DNA from: Pseudomonas alkylphenolica
GTDB lineage: Bacteria > Pseudomonadota > Gammaproteobacteria > Pseudomonadales > Pseudomonadaceae
Length of the DNA stretch: 64,000 nucleotides
Direction: 5' to 3'
Assembly: GCF_000746525.1 (NCBI RefSeq)
Contig: NZ_CP009048.1
Coordinates: forward strand, 4,777,501 to 4,841,500
Part shown: positions 1 to 8,665 of the stretch, one piece after another
Layout: each line of letters starts with the position of its first letter
How positions within the stretch are numbered: position 1 is the first letter of the stretch
Position numbers and translations under genes: made by a program
Notes under the pieces: generated by a model
Databases searched by the model: none
Seen by the model: only the letters and a program-made list of their open reading frames with translations
Told to the model about the DNA's origin: nothing

Positions 1-1145
1 CGGCGGTTGCCGGCCAGGGTATCGGCCTGGATCGCGGCACCAATGGCGACCACCTGATCCGGATCGATTTCGGTCAACGGGGTGCGGCCAAACAGGGCAC
101 CGACCGCCTCACGCACGCGCGGAACGCGGGTCGAACCACCGACCATGACCACCGCGCCGACCTCTTCAAGCTCGACGCCACTGTCACGCACGGCGCGACG
201 ACAAGCCTTGAGGCTACGGGAGATCATCGGTTCGATCAGCGCATCGAACGCGCTGCGGGTCAGCTCAGCCTGCCAGTTGCCATAGGCGACACTGACCGAA
301 TCAGCATCGGTCAGGGCTTCCTTGGCCGCACAAGCGGTTTGCAGCAGCTGGCGCTGGGCACCCGGATCAAGGTCCGAGGACAGGCCGGCCTGCTCGACGA
401 TCCAGTTGGCGATCGCGTGGTCGAAGTCGTCGCCGCCCAGGGCGCTGTCGCCACCAGTGGCCAACACTTCAAAGACACCGCCAGTCAGGCGCAGGATCGA
501 GATATCGAAAGTCCCGCCGCCCAGGTCATAAATGGCTACCAGGCCTTCGGCGTTCTGATCCAGACCATAGGCCACGGCCGCTGCAGTCGGCTCATTGAGC
601 AGACGCAAAACGTTCAGACCGGCCAGGCGCGCAGCGTCCTTGGTGGCTTGGCGCTGAGCATCGTCGAAATAGGCCGGAACAGTAATGACCGCACCGACCA
701 ACTCGCCACCCAAGGTCTCTTCAGCGCGCTGACGCAGAACCTTGAGGATATCGGCCGAGACTTCCACCGGGCTTTTCGGGCCCTGAATGGTGTCGATGAA
801 CGGCATGTGCGATTCACCGCCGACAAAGCGGTATGGCAGTTGCTCACCCAGCTGCTTGACGTCCGCCAGGCCACGGCCCATCAGGCGCTTGACCGACAGC
901 ACGGTATTGAGCGGATCGCTGGAAGCGGCATCGCGCGCAACCTGACCGACATCGATGTGATCCGCGTGATAACGCACCGCCGAAGGCAGGATGACCCGGC
1001 CTTGAGCGTCAGGCAGGGGCTCGCTACGGCCGCTGCGCAGGGCGGCAACCAGGGAGTTGGTGGTACCAAGGTCAATACCCACCGCCAGGCGGCGCTGGTG
1101 CGGCTGAGGACTCTGACCGGGTTCGGCAATCTGCAGTAGGGCCAT
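1..1145 (-). CDS. hscA: Fe-S assembly Hsp70 chaperone HscA (3' part cut by window edge)
   Basis: Specialised Hsp70 that, with HscB, uses ATP to release Fe-S clusters from the scaffold IscU. About 381 N-terminal codons are present and the rest runs off the left edge. Visible are the phosphate-1 loop [10 protein letters not shown] near residue 22, the phosphate-2 motif [11 protein letters not shown] near residue 195 and the adenosine motif [10 protein letters not shown] near residue 330, so almost the whole nucleotide-binding domain is here and the peptide-binding domain is missing. The ATG at 1145 opens [11 protein letters not shown], as in Pseudomonas HscA. It is last but for genes beyond the edge in the isc operon, 42 bp after hscB. 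Identity is certain from motifs and neighbours. Confidence 0.96.
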   Translation of the reverse strand, partial: MALLQIAEPGQSPQPHQRRLAVGIDLGTTNSLVAALRSGRSEPLPDAQGRVILPSAVRYHADHIDVGQVARDAASSDPLNTVLSVKRLMGRGLADVKQLGEQLPYRFVGGESHMPFIDTIQGPKSPVEVSADILKVLRQRAEETLGGELVGAVITVPAYFDDAQRQATKDAARLAGLNVLRLLNEPTAAAVAYGLDQNAEGLVAIYDLGGGTFDISILRLTGGVFEVLATGGDSALGGDDFDHAIANWIVEQAGLSSDLDPGAQRQLLQTACAAKEALTDADSVSVAYGNWQAELTRSAFDALIEPMISRSLKACRRAVRDSGVELEEVGAVVMVGGSTRVPRVREAVGALFGRTPLTEIDPDQVVAIGAAIQADTLAGNR

Positions 1146-1187
1146 GCTTATCTGAATACCAGGGGCGCCGCCAGAGGCAGCGCCGGG

Positions 1188-1709
1188 TTAATCGTCGAGG
1201 CGCTCTTCCAGCTGGCGCACTTCATAGGCGAGCTTGTCGAGAAACTGCATGCGGCGCATCAGGCGCTCGGCCTGTTCGCGCTGCGCAGCATCATCCCAGC
1301 AGGCGGCGAAGTCCTCGTTGAGTGCTTCCTGGGCGGTTTTCAGGCGACGCTTGAAAACGGCCACGCCATCGAGGTCGGCACTGTCCTGCAGGTCTTCGAG
1401 TTCTTCGCGCAATTGCATCTGCTGCAGCAGGAACTCGGGATCATGGACGGTGACTTCCTGCGGCACTTCATGGCCGCCGATCGCCAGCAGGTAGCGGGCA
1501 CGCCGGGGCGCGCTCTTGAGAGTCTGGTAGGCCTCGTTCAGCGCAGCCGAACGCTCCAGCGCTATGCGCTGTTCACGTTCGGAGGCATCGGCGAAGCGAT
1601 CCGGATGGACCTCGCGGGCCAGCTCGCGATAGCGAACGGCCAACTTGTCGAGATCCAGACGGAAGCCAGGTTGCAGGTCAAACAGGGCGAAATGACAAGG
1701 AGTACCCAC
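1188..1709 (-). CDS. hscB: Fe-S assembly J-domain co-chaperone HscB
   Basis: Co-chaperone that brings IscU to HscA and stimulates its ATPase. The N-terminal J domain has the HPD motif at residues 35-37, and the C-terminal helical part binds IscU. The start chosen is GTG at 1709, reading (M)[12 protein letters not shown]. This gives 173 residues, the usual Pseudomonas length. The reading frame stays open upstream, but a start there would run into iscA. The gap to iscA is 8 bp and to hscA 42 bp, consistent with one transcript. Confidence 0.95.
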   Translation of the reverse strand: MGTPCHFALFDLQPGFRLDLDKLAVRYRELAREVHPDRFADASEREQRIALERSAALNEAYQTLKSAPRRARYLLAIGGHEVPQEVTVHDPEFLLQQMQLREELEDLQDSADLDGVAVFKRRLKTAQEALNEDFAACWDDAAQREQAERLMRRMQFLDKLAYEVRQLEERLDD

Positions 1710-1717
1710 GCGCAGCC

Positions 1718-2041
1718 TCAGACGTTGAAGCTTTCGCCGCAGCCACACTCACCGCGTACGTTGGGGTTGTTGAACTTGAAGCCTTCGTTCAACCCTTCCT
1801 TGACGAAATCCAGCTCGGTGCCGTCGAGGTACGTCAGGCTTTTCGGATCGATGATCACTTTCTGGCCATGGCTTTCGAAGACCTGGTCTTCGTCGGCCAG
1901 CTCATCGACGAACTCCAGCACATAGGCCAGGCCCGAGCAGCCGGTGGTGCGCACGCCGAGGCGAATTCCAACGCCTTTGCCGCGTCCATCAATGGAGCGC
2001 CGCACATGGTTGGCGGCGGCTTCTGTCATGCTGATAGCCAT
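1718..2041 (-). CDS. iscA: A-type Fe-S carrier protein IscA
   Basis: Small A-type carrier (107 aa) that accepts Fe-S clusters or iron and passes them to target proteins. The three cluster ligands of the family are present: Cys35 in TTGCSG, and Cys99 and Cys101 in the C-terminal ECGCGESF motif. Length and motifs match IscA rather than ErpA or SufA, and the place between iscU and hscB settles the name. The ATG at 2041 is 28 bp after the iscU stop. Confidence 0.96.
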   Translation of the reverse strand: MAISMTEAAANHVRRSIDGRGKGVGIRLGVRTTGCSGLAYVLEFVDELADEDQVFESHGQKVIIDPKSLTYLDGTELDFVKEGLNEGFKFNNPNVRGECGCGESFNV

Positions 2042-2069
2042 CGAGACTCCTTACCTGCAACAGGCGAAC

Positions 2070-2456
2070 TTAGAGCAAACCTTTCTTCTGCTTGTAATCG
2101 CGTACGGCCGCCTTGATGGCGTCCTCGGCGAGCACCGAGCAGTGGATTTTCACTGGCGGCAGCGCCAGTTCTTCGGCCAGCTGGGTGTTCTTGATGGTTT
2201 CGGCTTCGTCCAGCGTCTTGCCCTTCATCCACTCGGTGGCCAGGGAGCTGGAGGCGATGGCCGAACCACAGCCGTAGGTCTTGAACTTGGCATCTTCGAT
2301 GACGCCCTGCTCGTTGACCTTGATCTGCAGACGCATTACGTCGCCGCACGCTGGAGCTCCGACCATGCCGGTGCCGACATCCGGGTCTTCGGCATTCATC
2401 TTGCCGACGTTACGCGGGTTTTCGTAGTGGTCGATGACCTTTTCACTGTATGCCAT
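2070..2456 (-). CDS. iscU: Fe-S cluster scaffold IscU
   Basis: Scaffold on which [2Fe-2S] clusters are built from IscS sulfur (128 aa). The three cluster cysteines are Cys37 (PACGD), Cys63 (YGCGS) and Cys106 (IHCS), with Asp39 and His105 nearby. The HscA recognition motif LPPVK is intact at 99-103. Family length is about 128, so the gene is complete. It lies 46 bp after iscS in the same direction. Confidence 0.97.
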   Translation of the reverse strand: MAYSEKVIDHYENPRNVGKMNAEDPDVGTGMVGAPACGDVMRLQIKVNEQGVIEDAKFKTYGCGSAIASSSLATEWMKGKTLDEAETIKNTQLAEELALPPVKIHCSVLAEDAIKAAVRDYKQKKGLL

Positions 2457-2502
2457 GGTGCAATTCCTTCCTCATCAGAGAGCCGCTCTTGCCGGCGACT
2501 AC

Positions 2503-3717
2503 TTAGTGCGCAGCCCACTCAATCTTGGAGATGTCGACGCCATCTTTGTACATATCCCACAGCGGCGACAGTTCGCGCAGCTTGGTCACGGCCTCGCAAA
2601 CCTTCTGCGCGGCGTAGTCGATTTCTTCTTCGGTGGTGAAACGACCGAAGGTGAAGCGGATCGAGCTGTGTGCCAGCTCGTCGTTGCGGCCCAGGGCGCG
2701 CAACACGTAGGACGGCTCAAGCGAAGCCGAAGTACAGGCCGAGCCGGACGAAACGGCCAGGTCCTTGAGCGCCATGATCAGCGACTCGCCTTCGACGTAG
2801 TTGAAGCTCAGGTTCAGGTTGTGCGGGATGCGTGCGGTCATGCAGCCGTTGATGTACAGCTCTTCCAGACCTTCAACCTGCTTGTAGAAGCGGTCGCTCA
2901 AGGCCTTGATGCGCACGTTTTCGCTGGCCATCAGCTCTTTGGCGATGGCGAAGGCTTCACCCATGCCGACGATCTGGTGAGTCGCTAGGGTGCCCGAACG
3001 CATGCCGCGCTCGTGACCACCGCCGTGCATGGTGGCTTCCAGGCGCACACGAGGCTTGCGGCTGACGTACAGCGCGCCGATGCCTTTAGGGCCGTAGGTT
3101 TTGTGTGCAGAGAACGACATCAGGTCGACTTTCAGCTTCTGCAGGTCGATTTCAACCTTGCCGGTCGACTGGGCCGCGTCAACGTGGAACATGACGCCGC
3201 GGGCGCGGGTCAGTTCGCCGATGGCAGCGATGTCGTTGATGGTGCCGATTTCGTTGTTCACATGCATGATCGACACTAGGATGGTGTCATCACGCAGGGC
3301 AGCTTCAACCATGGCCGGGGTGATCAGGCCATCGGCGCCTGGCTCGATGTAGGTGACTTCGAAGCCTTCACGCTCCAGCTGACGAGTGCTGTCCAGAACA
3401 GCCTTGTGCTCGATCTTGGAGGTGATCAGGTGCTTGCCCTTGGTGCTGTAGAAGTGCGCGACGCCCTTGATTGCCAGGTTGTCGGACTCGGTGGCACCGC
3501 TGGTCCAGACAATTTCCCGCGGATCGGCATTGACCAGGTCAGCGACCTGGCGACGGGCGTTCTCGACCGCTTCTTCGGCTTTCCAGCCAAAGACGTGGGA
3601 GCGCGACGCCGGGTTACCGAAGTTTCCGTCGACCAGCAGGCAGTCGCTCATCTTCTGGGCAACGCGTGGGTCGACCGGTGTGGTCGCGGAGTAATCGAGG
3701 TAGATCGGCAACTTCAT
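2503..3717 (-). CDS. iscS: Cysteine desulfurase IscS
   Basis: PLP enzyme that removes sulfur from cysteine and gives it to IscU, and also to tRNA thiolation enzymes. The 404 residues carry the family's key positions at the E. coli numbering: His104 (KIEHK), the PLP lysine Lys206 ([10 protein letters not shown]) and the persulfide Cys328 in the mobile loop SSGSACTS. The C-terminal tail that docks IscU (ISKIEWAAH) is complete. Starts with ATG at 3717, 42 bp after iscR. It also supplies sulfur for other pathways, so its control by IscR matters beyond this operon. Confidence 0.97.
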   Translation of the reverse strand: MKLPIYLDYSATTPVDPRVAQKMSDCLLVDGNFGNPASRSHVFGWKAEEAVENARRQVADLVNADPREIVWTSGATESDNLAIKGVAHFYSTKGKHLITSKIEHKAVLDSTRQLEREGFEVTYIEPGADGLITPAMVEAALRDDTILVSIMHVNNEIGTINDIAAIGELTRARGVMFHVDAAQSTGKVEIDLQKLKVDLMSFSAHKTYGPKGIGALYVSRKPRVRLEATMHGGGHERGMRSGTLATHQIVGMGEAFAIAKELMASENVRIKALSDRFYKQVEGLEELYINGCMTARIPHNLNLSFNYVEGESLIMALKDLAVSSGSACTSASLEPSYVLRALGRNDELAHSSIRFTFGRFTTEEEIDYAAQKVCEAVTKLRELSPLWDMYKDGVDISKIEWAAH

Positions 3718-3759
3718 TGAATATCTCCTATCAGGCGGTCGCGCCGCGCGTCGAAACGG

Positions 3760-4251
3760 TCATTCGACGGCGGACGTCTCAATCTTGTCCAGCTGCGGTG
3801 CCCGGCCTGCAATACGACGCAGGTCCTGGCGCTGGGCGACTTCTTGTACCTCACGGCGAGTAACAAGGTCAGCCAGGCTGATGCCGCTAAGAAACTCGTG
3901 AATCTGCTGGCTCAGGTCACACCACAAGTGGTGGGTCAGGCAGGTGTCGCCGGCGTGGCAATCACCCAGGCCCTGGCAGCGCGTGGCGTCGACCGATTCA
4001 TTGACCGCGTCGATAACCTGGGCTACCTGAATGCTCTCCATGCTTCGCGACAGCTGATAGCCGCCGCCAGGTCCGCGCACACTGGAAACCAGGCTGCTAC
4101 GGCGCAGCTTTGCAAACAGCTGCTCCAGATAAGAGAGGGAGATGCCTTGGCGTTCGGAAATGTCGGCCAGAGACACCGGCCCATGCTGCGCGTGCAACGC
4201 CAGGTCGAGCATGGCGGTCACGGCGTATCGGCCTTTTGTAGTCAGTCGCAT
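3760..4251 (-). CDS. iscR: Fe-S responsive Rrf2-family regulator IscR
   Basis: Rrf2-type winged-helix regulator that senses Fe-S supply through its own [2Fe-2S] cluster and represses the isc operon when loaded. The start at 4251 gives [15 protein letters not shown] and 163 residues, the family length; the frame is open for 41 codons upstream but these overlap the promoter. Ligands Cys92, Cys98, Cys104 and His107 are all present. First gene of the isc operon. A matching operator lies directly upstream (4296-4320), so autoregulation is likely. Confidence 0.96.
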   Translation of the reverse strand: MRLTTKGRYAVTAMLDLALHAQHGPVSLADISERQGISLSYLEQLFAKLRRSSLVSSVRGPGGGYQLSRSMESIQVAQVIDAVNESVDATRCQGLGDCHAGDTCLTHHLWCDLSQQIHEFLSGISLADLVTRREVQEVAQRQDLRRIAGRAPQLDKIETSAVE

Positions 4252-4287
4252 GGCTAGTAGGTACCACGGGGTTACGGGATGGGAGCG

Positions 4288-4320
4288 AGTATGCAATTCC
4301 CGAGCATTTAAGTCAACTAT
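4288..4320 (-). promoter_or_regulatory. isc operon promoter with overlapping IscR type-1-like operator
   Basis: On the minus strand TTGACT (4311-4316) and CATACT (4288-4293) lie 17 bp apart, a good sigma-70 pair ending 37 bp before the iscR ATG. The 25 bp at 4296-4320 begin ATAGTTGACT on the minus strand and end in AT, resembling the IscR type-1 consensus, which has the same ATASYYGACT half. The second half-site is weaker. Overlap of the -35 box fits repression by holo-IscR. Confidence 0.7.
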
Positions 4321-4377
4321 AAGACCTAGTGCTTTAGTCGGGTTTACCGCAAGACGGCGGCCGAATGATAGCAAACT

Positions 4378-4401
4378 AAGGGGCGCCTGCGCACGCCCCT
4401 T
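4378..4401 (-). terminator. Hairpin after cysE
   Basis: A perfect 8-bp stem (AAGGGGCG / CGCCCCTT) with an 8-nt loop sits 4 bp past the cysE stop. The following T tract on the minus strand is broken (TTAGTTT), so termination may be partial. Confidence 0.55.
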
Positions 4402-4404
4402 CTG

Positions 4405-5187
4405 TCAATGCGTCGACGCGTCGCTACGTGCTTCGTCCTTGATCTCGGCGAAGTCTTCTTCGCGCAGCGCTGGCAGCTCCTTGGCACAGTAGTCACTGCC
4501 CAGACTCTTCAGCGCACCGCACATATCCTCCAGGCGCCCATCGACTGCCTGCAGGTGATCGAGCAACTGACCAATGGCACGCGCGACCGGGTCAGGCATG
4601 TCTTCACTGACACCGTAGGCATCGAAGCCGATCTTCTCGGCCATGGCCTTGCGCTTGGCTTCAACTTCGGCGTCGGTCTTGACGATGATGCGCCCCGGGA
4701 TCCCCACGGCAGTAGCACCTGCCGGCACTGCCTTGGTTACCACGGCATTGGAGCCGATCTTGGCTCCGGCACCGACGGTAAAAGGTCCCAGCACCTTGGC
4801 TCCGGCACCCACCACCACACCATCCTCCAGGGTCGGATGGCGTTTGCCCTTGTTCCAGCTGGTGCCACCCAGGGTCACCCCCTGGTACAAGGTGACATCG
4901 TCGCCGATCTCGGCCGTTTCGCCGATCACGATACCCATGCCATGGTCGATGAAGAAGCGCCGGCCGACCTTGGCCCCCGGATGAATCTCGATACCGGTCA
5001 TCCAGCGCCCGAAGTTCGATACCAGCCGGGCAAGCCATTTCCAGTCACGCTTCCACAGCGCGTGCGCCGCCCGGTGCAGCCAGATCGCATGCATGCCCGG
5101 ATAGCAGGTCAGCACTTCAAAGGCGTTGCGCGCCGCCGGGTCACGGTGGAAAACGCTCTGGATATCTTCACGCAGACGCTCGAACAT
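4405..5187 (-). CDS. cysE: Serine O-acetyltransferase CysE
   Basis: Makes O-acetylserine from serine and acetyl-CoA, the committed step of cysteine synthesis. The protein (260 aa) has a short N-terminal helical part and a left-handed beta helix with hexapeptide repeats from about residue 65 to 170, including the catalytic-site stretch [15 protein letters not shown] and the loop [13 protein letters not shown]. It is of the shorter type without the long E. coli N-terminal domain. ATG at 5187 directly abuts the trmJ stop with no gap, suggesting translational coupling. Nearness to isc is fitting since cysteine feeds IscS. Confidence 0.95.
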   Translation of the reverse strand: MFERLREDIQSVFHRDPAARNAFEVLTCYPGMHAIWLHRAAHALWKRDWKWLARLVSNFGRWMTGIEIHPGAKVGRRFFIDHGMGIVIGETAEIGDDVTLYQGVTLGGTSWNKGKRHPTLEDGVVVGAGAKVLGPFTVGAGAKIGSNAVVTKAVPAGATAVGIPGRIIVKTDAEVEAKRKAMAEKIGFDAYGVSEDMPDPVARAIGQLLDHLQAVDGRLEDMCGALKSLGSDYCAKELPALREEDFAEIKDEARSDASTH

Positions 5188-5961
5188 TTATTGATCCTTG
5201 CGCTTATGCGGCTCGCCACGGGCCACTTTCTGGGTTTCCGTGAGGATGCCGCGCAAAATACTCATTTCCGAACGATTGACCGAACTGCGCCCATACAGCC
5301 GGCGCAGACGCGGCATCAGGTGCTTGGGCTTTTCCGGGTCGAGAAAGCCGATGTCGACCAGGGTCTTTTCCAGGTGCTCGTAGAACAGCTCCATTTCATC
5401 CATGGTCGCCAGCTCGCTACTGCGCACCGACGTCACCTCGAACTTCTCCACCTTTGAAGGCTGACCTTCGGCAGCCAGCCAGGCCATGCGCACCTCGTAA
5501 GACAGCACCTGCACCGCCGCCGCCAGATTCAGCGAACTGAAATCAGGATTGGAGGGGATGTGCACATGAAAATGGCAACGCTGCAGCTCTTCGTTGGTCA
5601 GGCCGGCGTACTCACGACCAAACACCAGGGCGATCTCTTCACCCTGGACGGCATGCTCGATGACTTTGCTGCCACATTCGCGCGGGTCGACCAGCGGCCA
5701 GGGGATGCGACGCTCACGGGCACTGGTGCCAAACACCAGGTTGCAACCGACCAGCGCCTCTTCGAGGGTGGCAACTATCTGGGCGCCACCGAGCACATCA
5801 TCGGCACCCGACGCACGGGCATCGGCCTCATGCGACGGAAAATCCTGCGGGTCGACCAGCACCAGGCGCGACAAGCCCATGTTTTTCATGGCACGCGCAG
5901 CGCCGCCGATATTGCCGGGGTGGCTGGTATTGACCAGAACAACACGAATATTTTGCAGCAA
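5188..5961 (-). CDS. trmJ: tRNA (cytidine/uridine-32-2'-O)-methyltransferase TrmJ
   Basis: SPOUT-class methyltransferase that methylates the 2'-OH of position 32 in several tRNAs. The N-terminal domain opens with IRVVLVNTSHPGNIGGAARA, the family signature, and the SPOUT knot motif ALVFGREYAGLTNEEL is near residue 110; the C-terminal third is the TrmJ extension. Start read as TTG at 5961 (257 aa); no better ATG lies in frame. First gene of a two-gene unit with cysE and divergent from suhB. Confidence 0.92.
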   Translation of the reverse strand: MLQNIRVVLVNTSHPGNIGGAARAMKNMGLSRLVLVDPQDFPSHEADARASGADDVLGGAQIVATLEEALVGCNLVFGTSARERRIPWPLVDPRECGSKVIEHAVQGEEIALVFGREYAGLTNEELQRCHFHVHIPSNPDFSSLNLAAAVQVLSYEVRMAWLAAEGQPSKVEKFEVTSVRSSELATMDEMELFYEHLEKTLVDIGFLDPEKPKHLMPRLRRLYGRSSVNRSEMSILRGILTETQKVARGEPHKRKDQ

Positions 5962-6106
5962 GGCGAGCGCTCACAGACACGGGAAAGAGGCAGCAAATCT
6001 TACAGAACACACCGACTTTACGCTACGAAAGCAAATGTCACCCTTCTTCGCGCAAAGTTTTCTGCTAGAATGTTCGGCTTTCTTTAACGACCCAGGTGAA
6101 ACGTCC

Positions 6107-6925
6107 ATGCAGCCCATGCTGAATATCGCGCTGCGCGCCGCCCGCAGCGCCAGTGAATTGATTTTCCGCTCCATCGAGCGCCTGGATACCATCAAGGTTG
6201 ATGAAAAAGACGCCAAGGATTACGTCTCGGAAGTCGATCGCGCCGCAGAGCAGAAAATCATTGATGCCCTGCGCAAGGCCTACCCGAACCACTCCATCTA
6301 CGGCGAAGAAACCGGCCTGCACGCCGGCACCGGCGAAGAAGGCAAGGACTACCTGTGGATCATCGACCCACTGGACGGCACCACCAACTTCCTGCGTGGC
6401 ATTCCGCACTTTGCTGTCAGCATTGCCTGCAAATACCGTGGCCGCCTTGAGCACGCCGTGGTTCTGGACCCTGTCCGCCAGGAAGAATTCACCGCCAGCC
6501 GTGGCCGTGGCGCCCAACTGAACGGTCGTCGCCTGCGCGTCAGCGCCCGCACCAGCCTGGAAGGCGCTCTGCTGGGTACCGGCTTCCCGTTCCGCGACAA
6601 CCAGATGGCTGATCTGGACAACTACCTGGGCATGTTCCGCGCCCTGGTTGGCCAGACTGCCGGCATCCGCCGCGCTGGCGCTGCCAGCCTGGACCTGGCC
6701 TACGTCGCCGCCGGCCGCTTCGACGCCTTCTGGGAGTCGGGCCTGTCGGAATACGACATGGCTGCAGGCGCCCTGCTGATCCAGGAAGCTGGCGGCCTGG
6801 TGAGTGACTTCACCGGCGGCCACGACTTCCTTGAAAAGGGTCATATCGTTGCCGGTAACATCAAGTGCTTCAAAGCCGTGCTGACCGCTATTCAGCCGCA
6901 CCTGCCGGCTTCGATCAAACGCTAA
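6107..6925 (+). CDS. suhB: Inositol-1-monophosphatase family protein SuhB
   Basis: Mg2+-dependent inositol monophosphatase; in enterobacteria SuhB also joins the rRNA antitermination complex. The 272-aa protein has the metal motifs GEE (66-68), DPLDGTTNF (87-95) and a C-terminal SEYDMAAG (near 222). Start taken at ATG 6107 (MQPMLNIALRAARS), preceded by AGGTG; the frame stays open far upstream but that part overlaps trmJ in the other direction. A strong terminator follows. Confidence 0.95.
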   Translation: MQPMLNIALRAARSASELIFRSIERLDTIKVDEKDAKDYVSEVDRAAEQKIIDALRKAYPNHSIYGEETGLHAGTGEEGKDYLWIIDPLDGTTNFLRGIPHFAVSIACKYRGRLEHAVVLDPVRQEEFTASRGRGAQLNGRRLRVSARTSLEGALLGTGFPFRDNQMADLDNYLGMFRALVGQTAGIRRAGAASLDLAYVAAGRFDAFWESGLSEYDMAAGALLIQEAGGLVSDFTGGHDFLEKGHIVAGNIKCFKAVLTAIQPHLPASIKR

Positions 6926-6940
6926 GTTTCGATCAGGCAC

Positions 6941-6970
6941 AAAAAAGCACCCCTCGGGGTGCTTTTTTTT
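6941..6970 (+). terminator. Rho-independent terminator of suhB
   Basis: A-rich 5' arm, stem GCACCCC/GGGGTGC with a 2-nt loop, then eight T. It starts 16 bp after the suhB stop. Confidence 0.92.
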
Positions 6971-6991
6971 GGGGCTGGGCAGGACAACCAT

Positions 6992-7065
6992 CGGTGGGAG
7001 CGGGCTTGCCCCGCGACACGATGCGTCTGACAGACCGCAATCGCGGGGCAAGCCCGCTCCCACCG
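6992..7065. repeat. Pseudomonas REP palindrome pair
   Basis: Two inverted copies of the element with core GTGGGAGCGGGCTTGCCCCG face each other over a spacer of about 25 bp. It lies between the convergent ends of suhB and the glycine-zipper gene. The same element recurs at 13402, 24325, 25208, 31249 and 44091. Confidence 0.92.
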
Positions 7066-7074
7066 GCGATCAGT

Positions 7075-7623
7075 TCACTGGCCTGGTTGCGCCTGGCTCA
7101 GCACCAGCTTGCCTTCTTTATCCAGCGGGATCTGCGCACCCGGATCACGATCCATGCGCACCTGGCCGACCTTTTCGCCAATCGAATACTTCACGTCATA
7201 GCCAACCACTTTCTCGCTCAGGTCATTGACCGTGTTGCAGCGAGTTTGCGTGGTCGTGTAGGTATCGCGCTCCTGCATACCTTCCTGCACTTTGTTACCG
7301 GCATAGCCGCCACCGACCGCACCGGCCACCGTGGCAATCTTTTTACCGGTACCACCACCAATCTGGTTACCCAGCAGGCCACCGGCCAGAGCACCGACCA
7401 CGGTACCGGCAATCTGGTGCTGGTCCTTGACCGGCGCCTGACGCGTAACGGTCACATCCTTGCACACTTCGCGCGGCGTCTTGACGGTCTGCGTGACCGG
7501 CTGCACGGCCAGCACCTCAGCGTATTCCGGCCCACTCTTGACCAGGTTGTAGGTGGCTACAGCACCTCCGGCAGTCACACCGACCGCACCCAGAACCGCA
7601 CCCACCAGCATTGACTTGTTCAC
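7075..7623 (-). CDS. Glycine-zipper 2TM domain envelope protein
   Basis: 182 aa. A hydrophobic N-terminus (residues 5-28, LVGAVLGAVGVTAGGAVATY) acts as a signal or anchor. A glycine-zipper region follows at about 72-112, with GXXXG repeats such as GALAGGLLGNQIGGG and AVGGGYAGNKVQ, typical of the SlyB/Rickettsia 17-kDa surface antigen fold in the outer envelope. Two cysteines (CKDV, RCNTV) flank the zipper. The C-terminal third is polar and Pseudomonas-type. Single-gene unit on the minus strand, separated from secF by a terminator. Function unknown; a role in envelope integrity is inferred from the fold only. Confidence 0.85.
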   Translation of the reverse strand: MNKSMLVGAVLGAVGVTAGGAVATYNLVKSGPEYAEVLAVQPVTQTVKTPREVCKDVTVTRQAPVKDQHQIAGTVVGALAGGLLGNQIGGGTGKKIATVAGAVGGGYAGNKVQEGMQERDTYTTTQTRCNTVNDLSEKVVGYDVKYSIGEKVGQVRMDRDPGAQIPLDKEGKLVLSQAQPGQ

Positions 7624-7682
7624 GTGAACCTCCTGATCGTACCTGCGGGAACTTTGCCCGCCTTCTCCCTGCCTTGGAGCAT

Positions 7683-7715
7683 AAAAAAAGGCGCGAGTTC
7701 AATACTCGCGCCTTC
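7683..7715 (-). terminator. Terminator of the queA-tgt-yajC-secDF unit
   Basis: On the minus strand an 11-bp stem (AAGGCGCGAGT / ACTCGCGCCTT) with a 5-nt loop is followed by a run of seven T. It lies about 30 bp past the secF stop. Confidence 0.9.
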
Positions 7716-7744
7716 TTCTACGACGAACAGCGTGGGAACCCCCC

Positions 7745-8656
7745 TTATGGACGGTCGTCCACGCCTTCGGCCTTGGCCGGAGGAATCAGGTCTTCGCTGC
7801 TCAGGTTCAGCCAGATCAGCACCACGTTGGCGATGTAGATCGACGAGTAGGTACCGGCCATGACGCCGATGAACAACGCCAGCGAGAAGCCCCACAGGTT
7901 GTCACCGCCAAAGAACAACAGTGCAGCGATGGCCAGCAGGGTCGACACCGAGGTGGCCACGGTACGCAGCAGGGTCTGAGTGGTCGAGATGTTGATGTTC
8001 TCGATCAGCGAAGCCTTGCGCAGCACGCGGAAGTTCTCACGCACCCGGTCGAACACCACGATGGTGTCGTTGAGCGAGTAACCGATGATCGCCAGCACCG
8101 CCGCCAGCACCGTCAGGTCGAAGGTGATCTGGAAGAACGACAGGATACCCATGGTCACGACCACGTCGTGCACCAGCGAAAGGATCGCACCCAGGGCGAA
8201 CTTCCACTGAAAGCGGAACGCCAGGTAGATCATGATGCCGCCCAGGGCCAGCAACATGCCCAGACCACCCTGGTCGCGCAGCTCTTCACCGACCTGCGGA
8301 CCGACGAACTCGACGCGCTTGACCACAGCCGGGTTGTCGCTGCTGACTTTCTGCAGCGCCTCGGAAACGCGGTTACCCAGCATCGGGTCATCGCCCGGCA
8401 TACGCACCAGCAAATCGGTGGTAGCGCCGAAGCTCTGCACAACTGCGTCTTCGAAGCCGGCCTTGACCAGCTCCTCACGCACCTGGCCAAGGTTGGCCGG
8501 ACGCTCGTAGGTCAGCTCGATGAGCGTACCGCCGGTGAAGTCCAGGCCGAAGTTGAGCCCTTTGTAGAACCAGCTGAACAGCGCCAGCACGGTAAGAAGC
8601 AGGGTGACGCCGAACGCAACGTTGCGCACACCCATGAAGTTAATGGTACGTAACAT
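7745..8656 (-). CDS. secF: Protein translocase subunit SecF
   Basis: Inner-membrane partner of SecD that uses the proton gradient to pull exported proteins through SecYEG. The 303 aa contain the first membrane segment, the periplasmic P1-like domain with LDFTGGTLIELTYE (about 36-49), then five membrane segments with the SecF signature LSLVHDVVVTMG and YSLNDTIVVFDRVREN. Complete length for the family. The 9-bp gap to secD implies coupling. Confidence 0.96.
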   Translation of the reverse strand: MLRTINFMGVRNVAFGVTLLLTVLALFSWFYKGLNFGLDFTGGTLIELTYERPANLGQVREELVKAGFEDAVVQSFGATTDLLVRMPGDDPMLGNRVSEALQKVSSDNPAVVKRVEFVGPQVGEELRDQGGLGMLLALGGIMIYLAFRFQWKFALGAILSLVHDVVVTMGILSFFQITFDLTVLAAVLAIIGYSLNDTIVVFDRVRENFRVLRKASLIENINISTTQTLLRTVATSVSTLLAIAALLFFGGDNLWGFSLALFIGVMAGTYSSIYIANVVLIWLNLSSEDLIPPAKAEGVDDRP

Positions 8657-8665
8657 GGCAGCCCC